A stretch of DNA of 64,000 nt from positions 1 to 64,000 of the forward strand of contig NZ_JAJHPV010000004.1 in NCBI RefSeq assembly GCF_020831365.1, in the 5' to 3' direction. Under the pieces are notes generated by a model. It worked only from the letters and a program-made list of their open reading frames with translations, was not told where the DNA came from and made no database searches. Of this stretch, positions 51,518 to 60,606 are shown one piece after another. This DNA comes from Massilia agrisoli (GTDB taxonomy: Bacteria; Pseudomonadota; Gammaproteobacteria; Burkholderiales; Burkholderiaceae_D). Made by a program: the position numbers and the translations under genes. The first letter of the stretch is position 1. Each line of letters starts with the position of its first letter.

Positions 51518-52291
51518 ATCGACCCGATCCTGATATCCATCCTGCTGGCGACCACCATTGGCGGCGTTGCGAGCATCACTGCAGCCGCAGTGTTTTCGTT
51601 TACGCTGCTCTCGAAAATGGTCGAGCGCATGGTCAGCCTGTCGGTGGGGATCATGCTGTCGACGGCGCTGCTGCATGCGCTGCCCGAAGCATTCGAGTCG
51701 GGCGCCGACACGCACAAGCTGTTCGCGACCCTGCTGGGCGGCCTGCTGGCGTTCTTCATGCTGGAAAAGCTGGCGATCCTGCGCCACTCGCACCACCACG
51801 AAGGCGACGGCCACCACCACGCGCACGGGCATGATGCGCGCGAGGCGGGCAAGTCGGGGTGGATGATCCTGATCGGCGACGGCATGCACAATTTCACCGA
51901 CGGCATCCTGATCGCCGCGGCCTTCCTGGCCAACCCGGAACTGGGCATCATTACCGGCCTGGCCATCATCGCGCACGAGATCCCGCAGGAGATCGGCGAC
52001 TTCATCGTGCTGCTCAACGCCGGCTTCTCGCGCCGCCGCGCATATATCTTCAACCTGCTGTGCAGCCTGATGGCGGTGGCCGGTGGACTGATCGGCTACT
52101 ACACGCTGGACCAGGCCAGCGGCCTGATCCCGTATGTGCTGGTGTTCGCCTCGTCGGGCTTCCTGTATATCGCCGTCAGCGACCTGATGCCGCAGATGCA
52201 GCGCCGCGCCACCGTGCGCGAGTCGGTGCCGCAGGTGCTCTTGATCGGCGTGGGCGTGCTGCTGGTGGTGTTCCTCACCGGCGCGCACTAA
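51518..52291 (+). CDS. ZIP-family divalent metal transporter, probable AUC start
   Basis: A 257-residue ZIP transporter with eight predicted membrane segments. It has a cytoplasmic His-rich loop (HSHHHEGDGHHHAHGHD, about 90-108) and the metal-site helices HNFTDGILIAAAFL and HEIPQEIGDF. The first membrane helix (DPILISILLATTIGGVASI) is encoded from 51521 on, but no ATG, GTG or TTG precedes it in frame back to a stop at 51452. An AAGAGG ribosome site (51505-51510) stands 7 nt before ATC 51518, where the family has Met. The first ordinary start, GTG 51590, would delete that helix. Probably zinc or iron uptake. Confidence 0.85.
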   Translation: MDPILISILLATTIGGVASITAAAVFSFTLLSKMVERMVSLSVGIMLSTALLHALPEAFESGADTHKLFATLLGGLLAFFMLEKLAILRHSHHHEGDGHHHAHGHDAREAGKSGWMILIGDGMHNFTDGILIAAAFLANPELGIITGLAIIAHEIPQEIGDFIVLLNAGFSRRRAYIFNLLCSLMAVAGGLIGYYTLDQASGLIPYVLVFASSGFLYIAVSDLMPQMQRRATVRESVPQVLLIGVGVLLVVFLTGAH

Positions 52292-52315
52292 GCGCGGCAG
52301 GCGCGCCGCGGCGCC

Positions 52316-53167
52316 TTAGTCGCCGGTATGGACCGGGCGTGAAGGGTCCGAACTCCACTCGCTCCATGAACCAGGATACAGGGCCGCGCCCGGCATGCCG
52401 GCCACTTCCAGCGCGAGCAGGTTGTGGCAGGCGGTGACGCCGGAGCCGCACTGCATGATCACGGCCGTCGGCTCGGTAACCAGCATGGCGAAGTCCGCCT
52501 TCAGCTGCGCCGGTTCCTTGAAGCGGCCGTCCGCCTGCAGGTTGTCCTTGAAGAAGCGGTTCTTTGCGCCCGGGATGTGGCCGCCGACGGGGTCCATGGT
52601 TTCGTTTTCGCCGCGGAAGCGGTCGGCCGCACGCGCGTCGATCACAACGCGCGCGCCGACGGCGATATTTTCCAGCACCTCGTCAGCGGAGACAGTTTCC
52701 ACCAGCGGTCCGCGGTCGTTGATCATGCCGCGTTCACGGACCGGCGCTTCGGTCGACATCGGGAAGCCGCCGGCCTGCCATGCAGCCAGGCCGCCGTCCA
52801 GCACGGCCACTTTCTGGTGGCCGACCCAGCGCAGCATCCACCACAGGCGCGCGGCGAACATGCCGCCGTGGGCGTCGTAGGCGACCACCTGGGTGTCGTC
52901 ATTGATGCCCCAGCCGCGCAGGGTTTCGATGAAGGTGTCGCGGTCGGGCAGGGGATGGCGGCCGCGGAAGCCGCCGTCGGCGCCGACCTTGGCGCCGGAC
53001 AGGTCGGTGTCCACGTGGGCAAACAGCGCGTGGCTGATGTGGCCGATGGCGTAGCCTGCATGGCCGGCATCGGGATTGGCCAGGTCATGGCGGCAGTCAA
53101 TGACGGCCCAGTTCGGGCTGTCGATGTGCGGGGCGAGGTCGGCGGCAGAGATCAGTGTCGTGTACAT
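52316..53167 (-). CDS. sseA: Sulfurtransferase, 3-mercaptopyruvate type
   Basis: A 283-residue two-domain rhodanese. The active-site loop is MQCGSGVTACHNL; the CGSGV(T) signature is that of mercaptopyruvate sulfurtransferase rather than CRKGVT of thiosulfate enzymes. The first domain has lost its cysteine, as usual, and contains AYDAHGGMFAARLWWML. The start at MYTTLISAADL is chosen; longer frames run into the EamA gene. It lies 7 bp downstream of the EamA gene, in one leftward operon. Confidence 0.93.
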   Translation of the reverse strand: MYTTLISAADLAPHIDSPNWAVIDCRHDLANPDAGHAGYAIGHISHALFAHVDTDLSGAKVGADGGFRGRHPLPDRDTFIETLRGWGINDDTQVVAYDAHGGMFAARLWWMLRWVGHQKVAVLDGGLAAWQAGGFPMSTEAPVRERGMINDRGPLVETVSADEVLENIAVGARVVIDARAADRFRGENETMDPVGGHIPGAKNRFFKDNLQADGRFKEPAQLKADFAMLVTEPTAVIMQCGSGVTACHNLLALEVAGMPGAALYPGSWSEWSSDPSRPVHTGD

Positions 53168-53174
53168 GGTGTCC

Positions 53175-54089
53175 TCAGAGTTCGCTTGCAATCGGGTCGG
53201 TCTTGACCGCTGTGGGCGGCGTGCTGCGTGTATTGTAGAACGTTGCAGCAACGCCCGATACCAGGATCACGCCCATGCCAAGCCAGACGTGCCAGTCGAA
53301 CACGTCACCCCACAGCACCATGCCCCACAGGCTGGAGAAGATGATGCCGGTGTACTGCAGGTTGGCCACCACCAGCACATTGCCGACCCGGTAGGCGCGC
53401 GTCATGGCCATTTGCGCCATGGTCGCGCTGACGCCGACCGCCAGCAGCAGGCCGGCGCCGTACCAGGTGTGCGGATGCAGCGACGGCTGGCCCGCTTCGC
53501 CAGGCGCAAGCGTGCCGACCATGCCGAACACCACCGTCATCAGCGAGAAATAGAACACCACGCGGTATTCGGGCTCGCCCATCTGGCCGAGCCGGCGCAC
53601 CTGCATGTACGCCATCGCCGAGATCACCGACGAGGCGATGCCCATCACGCCGCCCAGCCACTGGTGCGACTCGACGGCAGGCTGCAGCGCCAGCACCACG
53701 CCGACGAAGCTGGCGCCGACCGCGACCAGCATCGGCCACTCGACATGGTGCTTGCCGCGCCACCAGCCCATCAAGGCGAGGTACAGCGCGATCCAGATCG
53801 GCGCCAGGTAGTTGAGGGTGACGGCGGTGGCCAGCGGCAGCTTGCCGATGGCGTAGAACCACAGCCACAGCGAAATCACGCCGACGAAGCCGCGCCACAG
53901 GTGCTCTTTGGGGAAGGCGGTGCGCAAGGTGCCGCCCTGGTGGCGCACGAGCAGCAGCAGCATGATCGTGCCGACCATGCCGCGGTACATGACGATTTCA
54001 GAGGTGGAGTAGAACCCGGAGGCCAGCTTCACGGCCGCGCCCATTCCGGCGAACGCAAAGCTGGCAAACAACATCCATAGTGACGCCAT
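53175..54089 (-). CDS. EamA/DMT-family transporter
   Basis: A 304-residue membrane protein with ten predicted membrane segments in two EamA repeats (for example NYLAPIWIALYLALMGWW in the first and NLQYTGIIFSSLWGMVLWG in the second). Drug/metabolite transporters of this type export amino acids or small metabolites. It lies between the Rieske oxygenase gene (14-bp gap) and sseA (7-bp gap), suggesting one transcript. Confidence 0.9.
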   Translation of the reverse strand: MASLWMLFASFAFAGMGAAVKLASGFYSTSEIVMYRGMVGTIMLLLLVRHQGGTLRTAFPKEHLWRGFVGVISLWLWFYAIGKLPLATAVTLNYLAPIWIALYLALMGWWRGKHHVEWPMLVAVGASFVGVVLALQPAVESHQWLGGVMGIASSVISAMAYMQVRRLGQMGEPEYRVVFYFSLMTVVFGMVGTLAPGEAGQPSLHPHTWYGAGLLLAVGVSATMAQMAMTRAYRVGNVLVVANLQYTGIIFSSLWGMVLWGDVFDWHVWLGMGVILVSGVAATFYNTRSTPPTAVKTDPIASEL

Positions 54090-54103
54090 TGGATCCTTTG
54101 GCG

Positions 54104-55204
54104 TTAAAGGTCGATATTACTGCGGTACCACTCGTGGAAATGCTGCATGCCGTCTTCCATCGGCGACTGGTAAGGGCCGACTTCGTTGACGCCGCGCTGC
54201 ACCAGGATGCGGCGGCCGGCGTCCATGCGCATGGCGATCTCGTCGTCCTCGACGCAGGTCTCCATGTAGGCCGCGCGTTCGGCCTCGACGAATTCGCGCT
54301 CGAACAGCACGATCTCTTCGGGGTAGTAGAACTCGACCACGTTGCGGGTCTTCTGCGGGCCGTCCGGCCACAGGGTCGACACCACCAGCACGTGCGGATA
54401 CCACTCGACCATGATGTTCGGGTACAGGGTCAGCCAGATGGCGCCGTACGGAGGCGGTTCGCCGCGGCGGAACTTGAGCACCTGCTCCTGCCACTTCTGG
54501 TACGCCGGCGAGCCGGACTTCTGCAGGCCGCGGTTGACGCCCACCGTCTGCACGCTGTAGTCGCGCCCGAATTCCCAGCGCAGGTCGTCGCAGCTGACGA
54601 AGCCGCCCAGGCCCGGGTGGAACGGCTCGACGTGGTAGTCTTCCAGGTAGACCTCGATGAAGGTCTTCCAGTTGTAGTCGCAGGTGTGCACCTCGACGTG
54701 GTCCAGCATGTAGCCGGTGAAATCGAGATCCTTGGTCACCGACAGCGTGCCAAGCTTTTCCATCACGTTGTAGCCGTTCTGCTCGAACAGCAGCCCGTTC
54801 CAGCTCTGCAGCGGCGTTGTCGCCAGCTGCACGCAAGGCGTTTCGGGGAAGTGCGGCGCGCCGATCAGCTGGCCCTTGAGGTCGTATGTCCAGCGATGCA
54901 GGGGGCACACGATGTTGTTCGCATTGCCGCGGCCATTGAACATCAGCGCCTGGCGGTGGCGGCAGACGTTGGACAGCACTTCGATGCCATTTGCGTTGCG
55001 CACGAGCATGCGACCCTCGTTCTCAGAAGCAAGGGTGGCAAAATCGCCCACTTCGGGCACCATCAGTTCGTGCCCGACATAACGCGGGCCGTTCTGGAAT
55101 AACTGCTGCATCTCGCGCTTTAGCAGCGCTTCATCAAAGTAGACATCTACCGGAAGCTGTGCGCACGATTGCGCCAGCTTGGCGTGGGTAGCCAGATCGG
55201 ACAT
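54104..55204 (-). CDS. Rieske non-heme iron oxygenase, alpha subunit
   Basis: A 366-residue ring-hydroxylating-oxygenase-type protein. The Rieske cluster is bound by CRHRQ and CPLHRWTYD. The mononuclear iron site is in the EDYHVEPFHPG segment, and a C-terminal Asp follows in the catalytic domain. It resembles choline and carnitine monooxygenase-like members more than aromatic dioxygenases, and no beta subunit, ferredoxin or reductase gene is adjacent. Substrate unknown. It is the first gene of the leftward oxygenase-EamA-sseA operon. Confidence 0.9.
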   Translation of the reverse strand: MSDLATHAKLAQSCAQLPVDVYFDEALLKREMQQLFQNGPRYVGHELMVPEVGDFATLASENEGRMLVRNANGIEVLSNVCRHRQALMFNGRGNANNIVCPLHRWTYDLKGQLIGAPHFPETPCVQLATTPLQSWNGLLFEQNGYNVMEKLGTLSVTKDLDFTGYMLDHVEVHTCDYNWKTFIEVYLEDYHVEPFHPGLGGFVSCDDLRWEFGRDYSVQTVGVNRGLQKSGSPAYQKWQEQVLKFRRGEPPPYGAIWLTLYPNIMVEWYPHVLVVSTLWPDGPQKTRNVVEFYYPEEIVLFEREFVEAERAAYMETCVEDDEIAMRMDAGRRILVQRGVNEVGPYQSPMEDGMQHFHEWYRSNIDL

Positions 55205-55460
55205 CCCAACCCCCCTTTTAAATAAGCATCAAGCCAAAGAAGAGAAAGAATCCAAAGACCAGTATTTTGGGAATGCGGAATACGGTATTTCGGACAGAAC
55301 CGGAGATTATACCGCGTAACGGACTCTACAGTCGCGGGCCGGCGCGCGAATGTGGCGTAGCGAGATGAAGGTATTGCCGGAACGGCATGGTTTTCATGGG
55401 CAGCCCCCTAATTGGGATAAAATCTGGCCTGACTGGCAAGCTGTCGCTGGCGAACCGTCG

Positions 55461-55489
55461 TTACCCGCTGGGGTGAATTATTCTAAAAT
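55461..55489 (+). promoter_or_regulatory. Candidate promoter of xseB-ispA-dxs
   Basis: TTACCC (55461-55466) and TAAAAT (55484-55489) are spaced 17 bp and lie about 60 bp before the xseB ATG. The rest of the 346-bp gap from 55205 shows no gene. It also contains the upstream region of the leftward Rieske operon. Confidence 0.45.
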
Positions 55490-55550
55490 AAGCGATTAGA
55501 CTGGCGCGCAATGCATAAAGTTGCGTGCCTTCGCCTCACTTAAAGTATTT

Positions 55551-55811
55551 ATGTCAAACAAATTAACAGCCGACGGCGTCGCCGCCCCGGAGTCGTTCGA
55601 GCAGGCAATGGCCGAACTGGCGCAACTGGTCGCCCAAATGGAGGCCGGACAACTGCCGCTCGAAGCGTCGGTGGCGACGTACGCGCGCGGCTCGGAACTG
55701 GTGCGCTACTGCGCCGCCCAGCTGGAAAAAGTGGAAGCCCAGGTCAAGGTGCTCGAAGGCGACATGCTCAAGCCTTTCGCGGCCGGCAATGGCGGCGAGG
55801 GCGACCAATGA
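55551..55811 (+). CDS. xseB: Exodeoxyribonuclease VII small subunit
   Basis: An 86-residue subunit with the family signature SFEQAMAELAQLVAQMEAGQLPLEASVATYARG, given here as SFEQAMAELAQLV and GQLPLEASVATYARG. The coiled-coil C-terminus (LEKVEAQVKVLEGD) binds XseA, which is not in this window. The stop overlaps the ispA start (ATGA). Confidence 0.95.
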   Translation: MSNKLTADGVAAPESFEQAMAELAQLVAQMEAGQLPLEASVATYARGSELVRYCAAQLEKVEAQVKVLEGDMLKPFAAGNGGEGDQ

Positions 55812-56701
55812 GCGCGGGAGCATTCGACGACTGGATGAAAACCGTGCAGGCCCATGTTGAAACGGCGCTGGCGGCTTACCTGCCGGCGGCGTCCACGGAG
55901 CCGCACAAGCTGCACGAAGCGATGCGCTACACCGCGCTCGGCGGCGGCAAGCGGGTACGCCCGCTGCTGGTGTTCGCCGCGGGCGCGCTGACCGGCGCCG
56001 ACACGCGCGCGCTCGAACGCGCCGCGGCGGCCATCGAGATGATCCACGTGTACTCGCTGGTGCACGACGACATGCCCTGCATGGACGACGACGATTTAAG
56101 GCGCGGCAAACCGACCGTGCACGTGGCGTATGACGAAGCGACCGCGCTGCTGGTGGGCGACGCGCTGCAGGCGCAAGCCTTCAGCGTGCTGGCCGAAGGC
56201 GACAGCGTGCCGCCGGCGCGCCAGCTCGCCATGGTGCGCCTGCTGGCGCAGGCGGCGGGGTCGGGCGGGATGTGCGGCGGGCAGGCGATTGACCTCGACA
56301 GCGTGGGCCTGTCCCTGACGCTGGAACAGCTTGAGCGCATGCACCAGCTGAAGACCGGCGCGCTGCTGCGCGCCGCGGTGGTACTGGGCGCGCTGGCCGG
56401 CAAGGACCTGTCGGCCCAGGAGCTGGCCGCGCTCGACGCCTACGCGGGCGCGGTCGGGCTGGCGTTCCAGGTGGTCGACGACGTCCTTGACGCCACGGCC
56501 GACTCGGCCACGCTGGGCAAGACCGCCGGCAAGGACGCGGCGGCCAACAAGCCGACCTACGTATCGATATTGGGCCTGGAGCCATCCAGGATCTTGGCGG
56601 AGAAACTGCGGAACGACGCGCACCAGGCGCTCGAACCGTTTGGAGAACAAGCACGCAGGCTGCGCGACTTAGCGGACCTGATCGTGCAGCGGAAAGCGTA
56701 A
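55808..56701 (+). CDS. ispA: Farnesyl diphosphate synthase
   Basis: A 297-residue all-helical prenyltransferase. The first Asp-rich motif is DDMPCMDDDDLRRGKPT and the second is DDVLDAT, with GGKRVRPLL for IPP binding. It makes C15-PP from DMAPP and IPP for quinone and undecaprenyl lipids. It is coupled to xseB and followed with no gap by dxs. Confidence 0.96.
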   Translation: MSAGAFDDWMKTVQAHVETALAAYLPAASTEPHKLHEAMRYTALGGGKRVRPLLVFAAGALTGADTRALERAAAAIEMIHVYSLVHDDMPCMDDDDLRRGKPTVHVAYDEATALLVGDALQAQAFSVLAEGDSVPPARQLAMVRLLAQAAGSGGMCGGQAIDLDSVGLSLTLEQLERMHQLKTGALLRAAVVLGALAGKDLSAQELAALDAYAGAVGLAFQVVDDVLDATADSATLGKTAGKDAAANKPTYVSILGLEPSRILAEKLRNDAHQALEPFGEQARRLRDLADLIVQRKA

Positions 56702-58570
56702 ATGAAATTGCTAGAGACTATCAACAGCCCGGCTGAGCTGCGCAAGCTGCCGCGCACGCAACTGACGCCGCTGGCGCACGAACTGCGCCACTTCCTGCTC
56801 GACTCGGTATCGAAGACGGGCGGCCACCTGTCGTCCAACCTCGGCACGGTCGAACTGACCATCGCGCTGCACTACGTGTTCAACACCCCGCACGACCGCA
56901 TCGTATGGGACGTGGGCCACCAGACCTACTCGCACAAGATCCTCACCGGCCGCCGCGACCAGATGCACACGCTGCGCCAGTTCGGCGGCGTCTCGGGCTT
57001 CCCGCGCCGCGTCGAAAGCGAATACGACACCTTCGGCACCGCGCACTCGTCGACCTCGATTTCGGCCGCGCTGGGCATGGCGCAGGCGGCCAAGATCAAG
57101 GGCGAGCATCGGCACGCCATCGCCGTGATCGGCGACGGCTCGATGACCGCCGGCATGGCCTTCGAAGCGCTCAATAACGCAGGCGTCCAGGAAGACATCA
57201 ACCTGCTGGTGGTCCTGAATGACAACGACATGTCGATCTCGCCGCCGGTCGGCGCGCTCAACCGCTACCTGGCGCGCCTGATGTCGGGCCAGTTCTACGC
57301 TGCCGCCAAAAACGTCGGCAAGTCGGTGCTGCCCGGCCCTGTGCTCGAACTCGCGAAGCGCTTTGAAGAGCACGCGAAGGGCATGGTGGTGCCTGCCACG
57401 ATGTTCGAAGAATTCGGCTTCAACTACATCGGCCCGATCGACGGCCATGACCTCGAATCGCTGATCCCGACGCTGGAGAACATCAAGAAGCTCAAGGGTC
57501 CGCAGTTCCTGCACGTGGTGACCAAGAAGGGGCAGGGCTACAAGCTGGCCGAGGCCGAGCCTATCCTGTACCACGGCACCGGCAAGTTCAACCCGACCGA
57601 AGGCATCGTGCCTGCGAAGGCCGGCAAGATCACCTACACCGAAGTATTCGGCAACTGGCTGTGCGACATGGCCGCCGCCGACAAGCGCCTGGTCGGCATT
57701 ACGCCGGCGATGCGCGAAGGCTCGGGCATGGTGCGCTTCGAACAGCAGTACCCGGAACGCTACTTCGACGTCGGCATCGCCGAACAGCACTCGGTGACGT
57801 TTGGCGCGGGCCTGGCCACCGAAGGGCTCAAGCCGGTCGTCGCGATCTACTCGACCTTCCTGCAGCGCGCCTACGACCAGCTGATCCACGACGTCGCGCT
57901 GCAAAACCTCGACGTGACGTTTGCGCTTGACCGCGCGGGCCTGGTCGGCGCCGATGGCGCCACCCACGCGGGCAACTACGACATCTCCTACCTGCGCTGC
58001 ATCCCGAACATGGTCGTGATGGCCGCGTCGGACGAAAACGAATGCCGCCAGATGCTGACGACCGCCTACCGCTACGAAGGTCCGGCCGCGGTGCGCTACC
58101 CGCGCGGCGCCGGCATCGGTGCGGAGATCCTGAAGGAGCTGACCTCGATCGAGATCGGCAAGGGCGAGATCAAGCGCGAAGGCAAGGACGTTGCGATCCT
58201 CGCGTTCGGCTCGATGGTGGCGCCAAGCGTGGCTGCCGGTGCTGAACTCGGCGCCACGGTGGCCAACATGCGCTTCGTGAAGCCGCTCGATGTGGAACTG
58301 GTCAAGTGCCTCGCGGCCGACCACGACTACTTCGTGACGGTGGAAGAGGGCTGCGTGATGGGCGGGGCCGGTGCGGCGGTGGCGGAAGCGCTGGCCGCAG
58401 AAGGCATCGTCAAGCCGATCCTGATGCTCGGCCTGCCGGACAAGTTCATCGACCACGGCGACCCTGCCGCGCTGCTGGCTGGCGTCGGCCTCGACGCCAA
58501 GGGCATCGCCGCATCGATCCGCCAGCGCTTCATGGCCGGCGAACCGCGCCTCGTCGTCAACAACACCTGA
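56702..58570 (+). CDS. dxs: 1-deoxy-D-xylulose-5-phosphate synthase
   Basis: A 622-residue thiamine-diphosphate enzyme, first step of the MEP isoprenoid pathway and also a supplier of the thiazole precursor used by ThiG. The TPP-binding segment starts at [18 protein letters not shown]; catalytic His residues lie in SSHS-like [12 protein letters not shown] and in GHDLESL; the C-terminal transketolase domain has [13 protein letters not shown] and RYPRGAG. The ATG directly follows the ispA stop. Confidence 0.98.
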   Translation: MKLLETINSPAELRKLPRTQLTPLAHELRHFLLDSVSKTGGHLSSNLGTVELTIALHYVFNTPHDRIVWDVGHQTYSHKILTGRRDQMHTLRQFGGVSGFPRRVESEYDTFGTAHSSTSISAALGMAQAAKIKGEHRHAIAVIGDGSMTAGMAFEALNNAGVQEDINLLVVLNDNDMSISPPVGALNRYLARLMSGQFYAAAKNVGKSVLPGPVLELAKRFEEHAKGMVVPATMFEEFGFNYIGPIDGHDLESLIPTLENIKKLKGPQFLHVVTKKGQGYKLAEAEPILYHGTGKFNPTEGIVPAKAGKITYTEVFGNWLCDMAAADKRLVGITPAMREGSGMVRFEQQYPERYFDVGIAEQHSVTFGAGLATEGLKPVVAIYSTFLQRAYDQLIHDVALQNLDVTFALDRAGLVGADGATHAGNYDISYLRCIPNMVVMAASDENECRQMLTTAYRYEGPAAVRYPRGAGIGAEILKELTSIEIGKGEIKREGKDVAILAFGSMVAPSVAAGAELGATVANMRFVKPLDVELVKCLAADHDYFVTVEEGCVMGGAGAAVAEALAAEGIVKPILMLGLPDKFIDHGDPAALLAGVGLDAKGIAASIRQRFMAGEPRLVVNNT

Positions 58571-58580
58571 TACGCTCGTG

Positions 58581-58610
58581 TAGGGCGGATAAGCGCAAGC
58601 GCATCCGCCT
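58581..58610. repeat. Single GGGCGGATAAGC-type palindrome
   Basis: TAGGGCGGATAAGCGC followed by GCGCATCCGCC forms a hairpin 10 bp after the dxs stop. It is the same unit that is doubled at 107-186. Confidence 0.85.
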
Positions 58611-58688
58611 TTCGTGCGCCAATCATACCCTCTTGCCGGAGGACCTTCGCGTACCAGCCTGCGTCGTTCCACTTCCCGGTTTTTTTGC

Positions 58689-59129
58689 TCAGCGGTTTTG
58701 ACGATTGGGTCGAATGTCAGGCAGCACTACCCGTTTGGTTAGCGCGTCCAATTCCCGGCTGTGGTAAAGGTCAAGGCATTTGAGCAGGTTGAACTCGGCT
58801 ACTGGGCCGCCTTGTTCACCTAATGGATTGCGGTACTGCCGGCCAAGGAATCGGTTCACCATCCGGTTGATCTCATCGGGGCTCGTCTCGGCGTCATACC
58901 GGGTCCATTCCACCAGCGCGTTCGCGCTACTCGCTGCATCCGCCGCTGCCTGGCCTTGCTGATACCGGGAAATGCAAACGGCTAGCACCATGTCTTTAAA
59001 ATTAGCTGTGCTGGGCCGCACTGAGGCGCCGGGTGTCTGCGTCGGGTTTGCTTGGCTCTCATTGGCGGCGAGCGCGAGTAATCCAGCCGCTGTGAACACG
59101 GCCGCGGCTGCGCGCAGTAGTTGGATCAT
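58689..59129 (-). CDS. T6SS amidase immunity protein, Tai4 family
   Basis: A 146-residue periplasmic protein with a signal peptide (about 1-25). The mature part has two conserved cysteines (in LAVCISRYQ and LLKCLDLYHS), the SANALVEWTRYD helix and NRFLGRQYRNPL, which match Tai4, the inhibitor of Tae4 amidases. ATG 59129 overlaps the effector stop (ATGA) and has GGAG just upstream; the upstream TTG is not needed. It protects the producer and its sisters from the toxin encoded immediately before it. Confidence 0.88.
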   Translation of the reverse strand: MIQLLRAAAAVFTAAGLLALAANESQANPTQTPGASVRPSTANFKDMVLAVCISRYQQGQAAADAASSANALVEWTRYDAETSPDEINRMVNRFLGRQYRNPLGEQGGPVAEFNLLKCLDLYHSRELDALTKRVVLPDIRPNRQNR

Positions 59130-59626
59130 GGCAAGCTCCAATAGCTGGCCCGACTGGTTCGATAGTTCACGCCATCCTGATTAAAGTAACAATGGTCATA
59201 GCATCTGCTTCCGTCCCATAGACTGGCGTGCCCGCTCGCGTCTTGCCAGCCGCTGACCTCAAACAGGATAACCCCATGCTTATCGTTCATGGACTCGTTC
59301 CGCGAAACCGGGAAGGGTAGGATGAGGTCTGCCCGTCCCCAACGATATGTGAGAAATTCAATCAGGTCTCGGACCCGGTAGAAATACCATTTCTTGTCGG
59401 CGCCGGAAACTGTTTTGCCGACAATGCGCGGTATCGGCATTCCTGAATGATTAAGGATGTAGCTCATTCGTATAGCGCATGTATTTCTCCAGCCAACCGG
59501 CGGCGTAAGTCCGATATTTTTTGCTACCGTACCGCCGATCATCGACGCTACCTTTTCGCTTTGATTAACTGGGGAGATTATGCGTTGAGAAGCTGCCCAC
59601 GCTGCTTTGAATGCCGGCCGTGTCAT
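59126..59626 (-). CDS. T6SS peptidoglycan amidase effector, Tae4 family
   Basis: A 166-residue NlpC/P60-like amidase. Catalytic C50 sits in GWRNTCAIRMSYILN and H133 in GWQDASGHASLWDG, the Tae4 dyad that cuts gamma-D-Glu-mDAP bonds in peptidoglycan. There is no signal peptide, as expected for a type VI cargo. A second cysteine pair (SRCYDHC) may form a disulfide. GAGGA precedes the ATG. GC content is visibly lower than in neighbours, suggesting transfer. No hcp, vgrG, PAAR or T6SS core gene is in this window. Confidence 0.9.
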   Translation of the reverse strand: MTRPAFKAAWAASQRIISPVNQSEKVASMIGGTVAKNIGLTPPVGWRNTCAIRMSYILNHSGMPIPRIVGKTVSGADKKWYFYRVRDLIEFLTYRWGRADLILPFPVSRNESMNDKHGVILFEVSGWQDASGHASLWDGSRCYDHCYFNQDGVNYRTSRASYWSLP

Positions 59627-59737
59627 AGATCCTCGCTGTCGGAAATAATGGAATGAATGTTACCGATCCATTCCCATGTTGCACCTCGACAAGCGCAAAC
59701 TTCGATCAGTTACCACTCCGCCTGGCGACCCTTACCA

Positions 59738-60436
59738 TCAGCCTTGCCCGTACAGCGTCTCCGCGCGCTGGAACAGGATCCAAGACGTGGCAATGTACTT
59801 GTCGCCGCTTCTGGCTACATGCCCCTTGTGCGAGTGCGTAAAGCCGGCCGGCGCGATGATCAGCCGTCCCTGGCGCGCTTCTACCTTGCGCTCCTGGTAC
59901 AGGAACTCGGTCTCGCCGCCTTCGTCGACGTCGTTCAGGTAAAACTGGAACAGCAGCGCGCGGTGCAGCGTCTCGCAGCTGGCGTTTTGCGGGTAGATCT
60001 CTGAATGCCAGTGGTGGTAGCCGCCGCTCGACTGAAGGTATTTCTGCAGGTTGATCGGCCCGGCGCGGTACATGTGCTGGATCAGCGCGTCGATGTTCGG
60101 CGCGCCGCATTCGTCGAAATTGGCCAGCGTCAGGACCACCGGCTCGCCGGTTTGTGGATGCGCCACCGTCGGCGACAGCGCTCCCACCAGCAGCATCCGG
60201 TACTTGTCCATGTAGGCCCGCAGGTGCTGGCGCACCACCGACAGCATCAGGTTGCCGACGTCGTGCCACTCCTTGTGCGGCCCGATCGTCAGGTCGTAGC
60301 TGTCCTTCTTTTCTACATCGACGCCATTGCCGGTCCTGCCGCGGATTACCTTGTCGCTGGCGTTGAAGCGCGCGATGATCTGGCTGCACTGTGCCGGCGT
60401 CAGCGCGCCGTCGTAAATCTCGATAAAGTCGCCCAC
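59738..60436 (-). CDS. 2OG-Fe(II) oxygenase (prolyl 4-hydroxylase fold, PiuC-like)
   Basis: A 232-residue double-stranded beta-helix oxygenase. The iron ligands are in HWHSE and in the distal HSHKGH region, with DVDEGGETEFLYQ between them, as in Fe2OG hydroxylases. The start is GTG 60436, chosen because GGAGG stands 7 nt upstream; a GTG 39 bp earlier has no such site. PiuC relatives sit by TonB receptors, but none is here, so the substrate is unknown. About 110 bp on its 3' side hold no gene. Confidence 0.85.
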   Translation of the reverse strand: MGDFIEIYDGALTPAQCSQIIARFNASDKVIRGRTGNGVDVEKKDSYDLTIGPHKEWHDVGNLMLSVVRQHLRAYMDKYRMLLVGALSPTVAHPQTGEPVVLTLANFDECGAPNIDALIQHMYRAGPINLQKYLQSSGGYHHWHSEIYPQNASCETLHRALLFQFYLNDVDEGGETEFLYQERKVEARQGRLIIAPAGFTHSHKGHVARSGDKYIATSWILFQRAETLYGQG

Positions 60437-60606
60437 CGTCCTGCCTCCGTTTTCGTTATCCGCACGATAGTACACAAGCCGGGCTGATCAGTCATTTCGT
60501 ACTTGCGCCCGCTCCTAGTAAACCTGATAGGTTGGCCTTGGCGCGTGGTCGAACCGGGACGTTTCCGGTGTATGTTTCATGTTCAAAATTCAGATAGGGA
60601 TCTGAT

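Noticed and set aside
51590-52291. ZIP gene starting at GTG 51590
   Set aside because: It would remove the first conserved membrane helix and has no ribosome site; the AAGAGG-ATC start explains the reading frame better.
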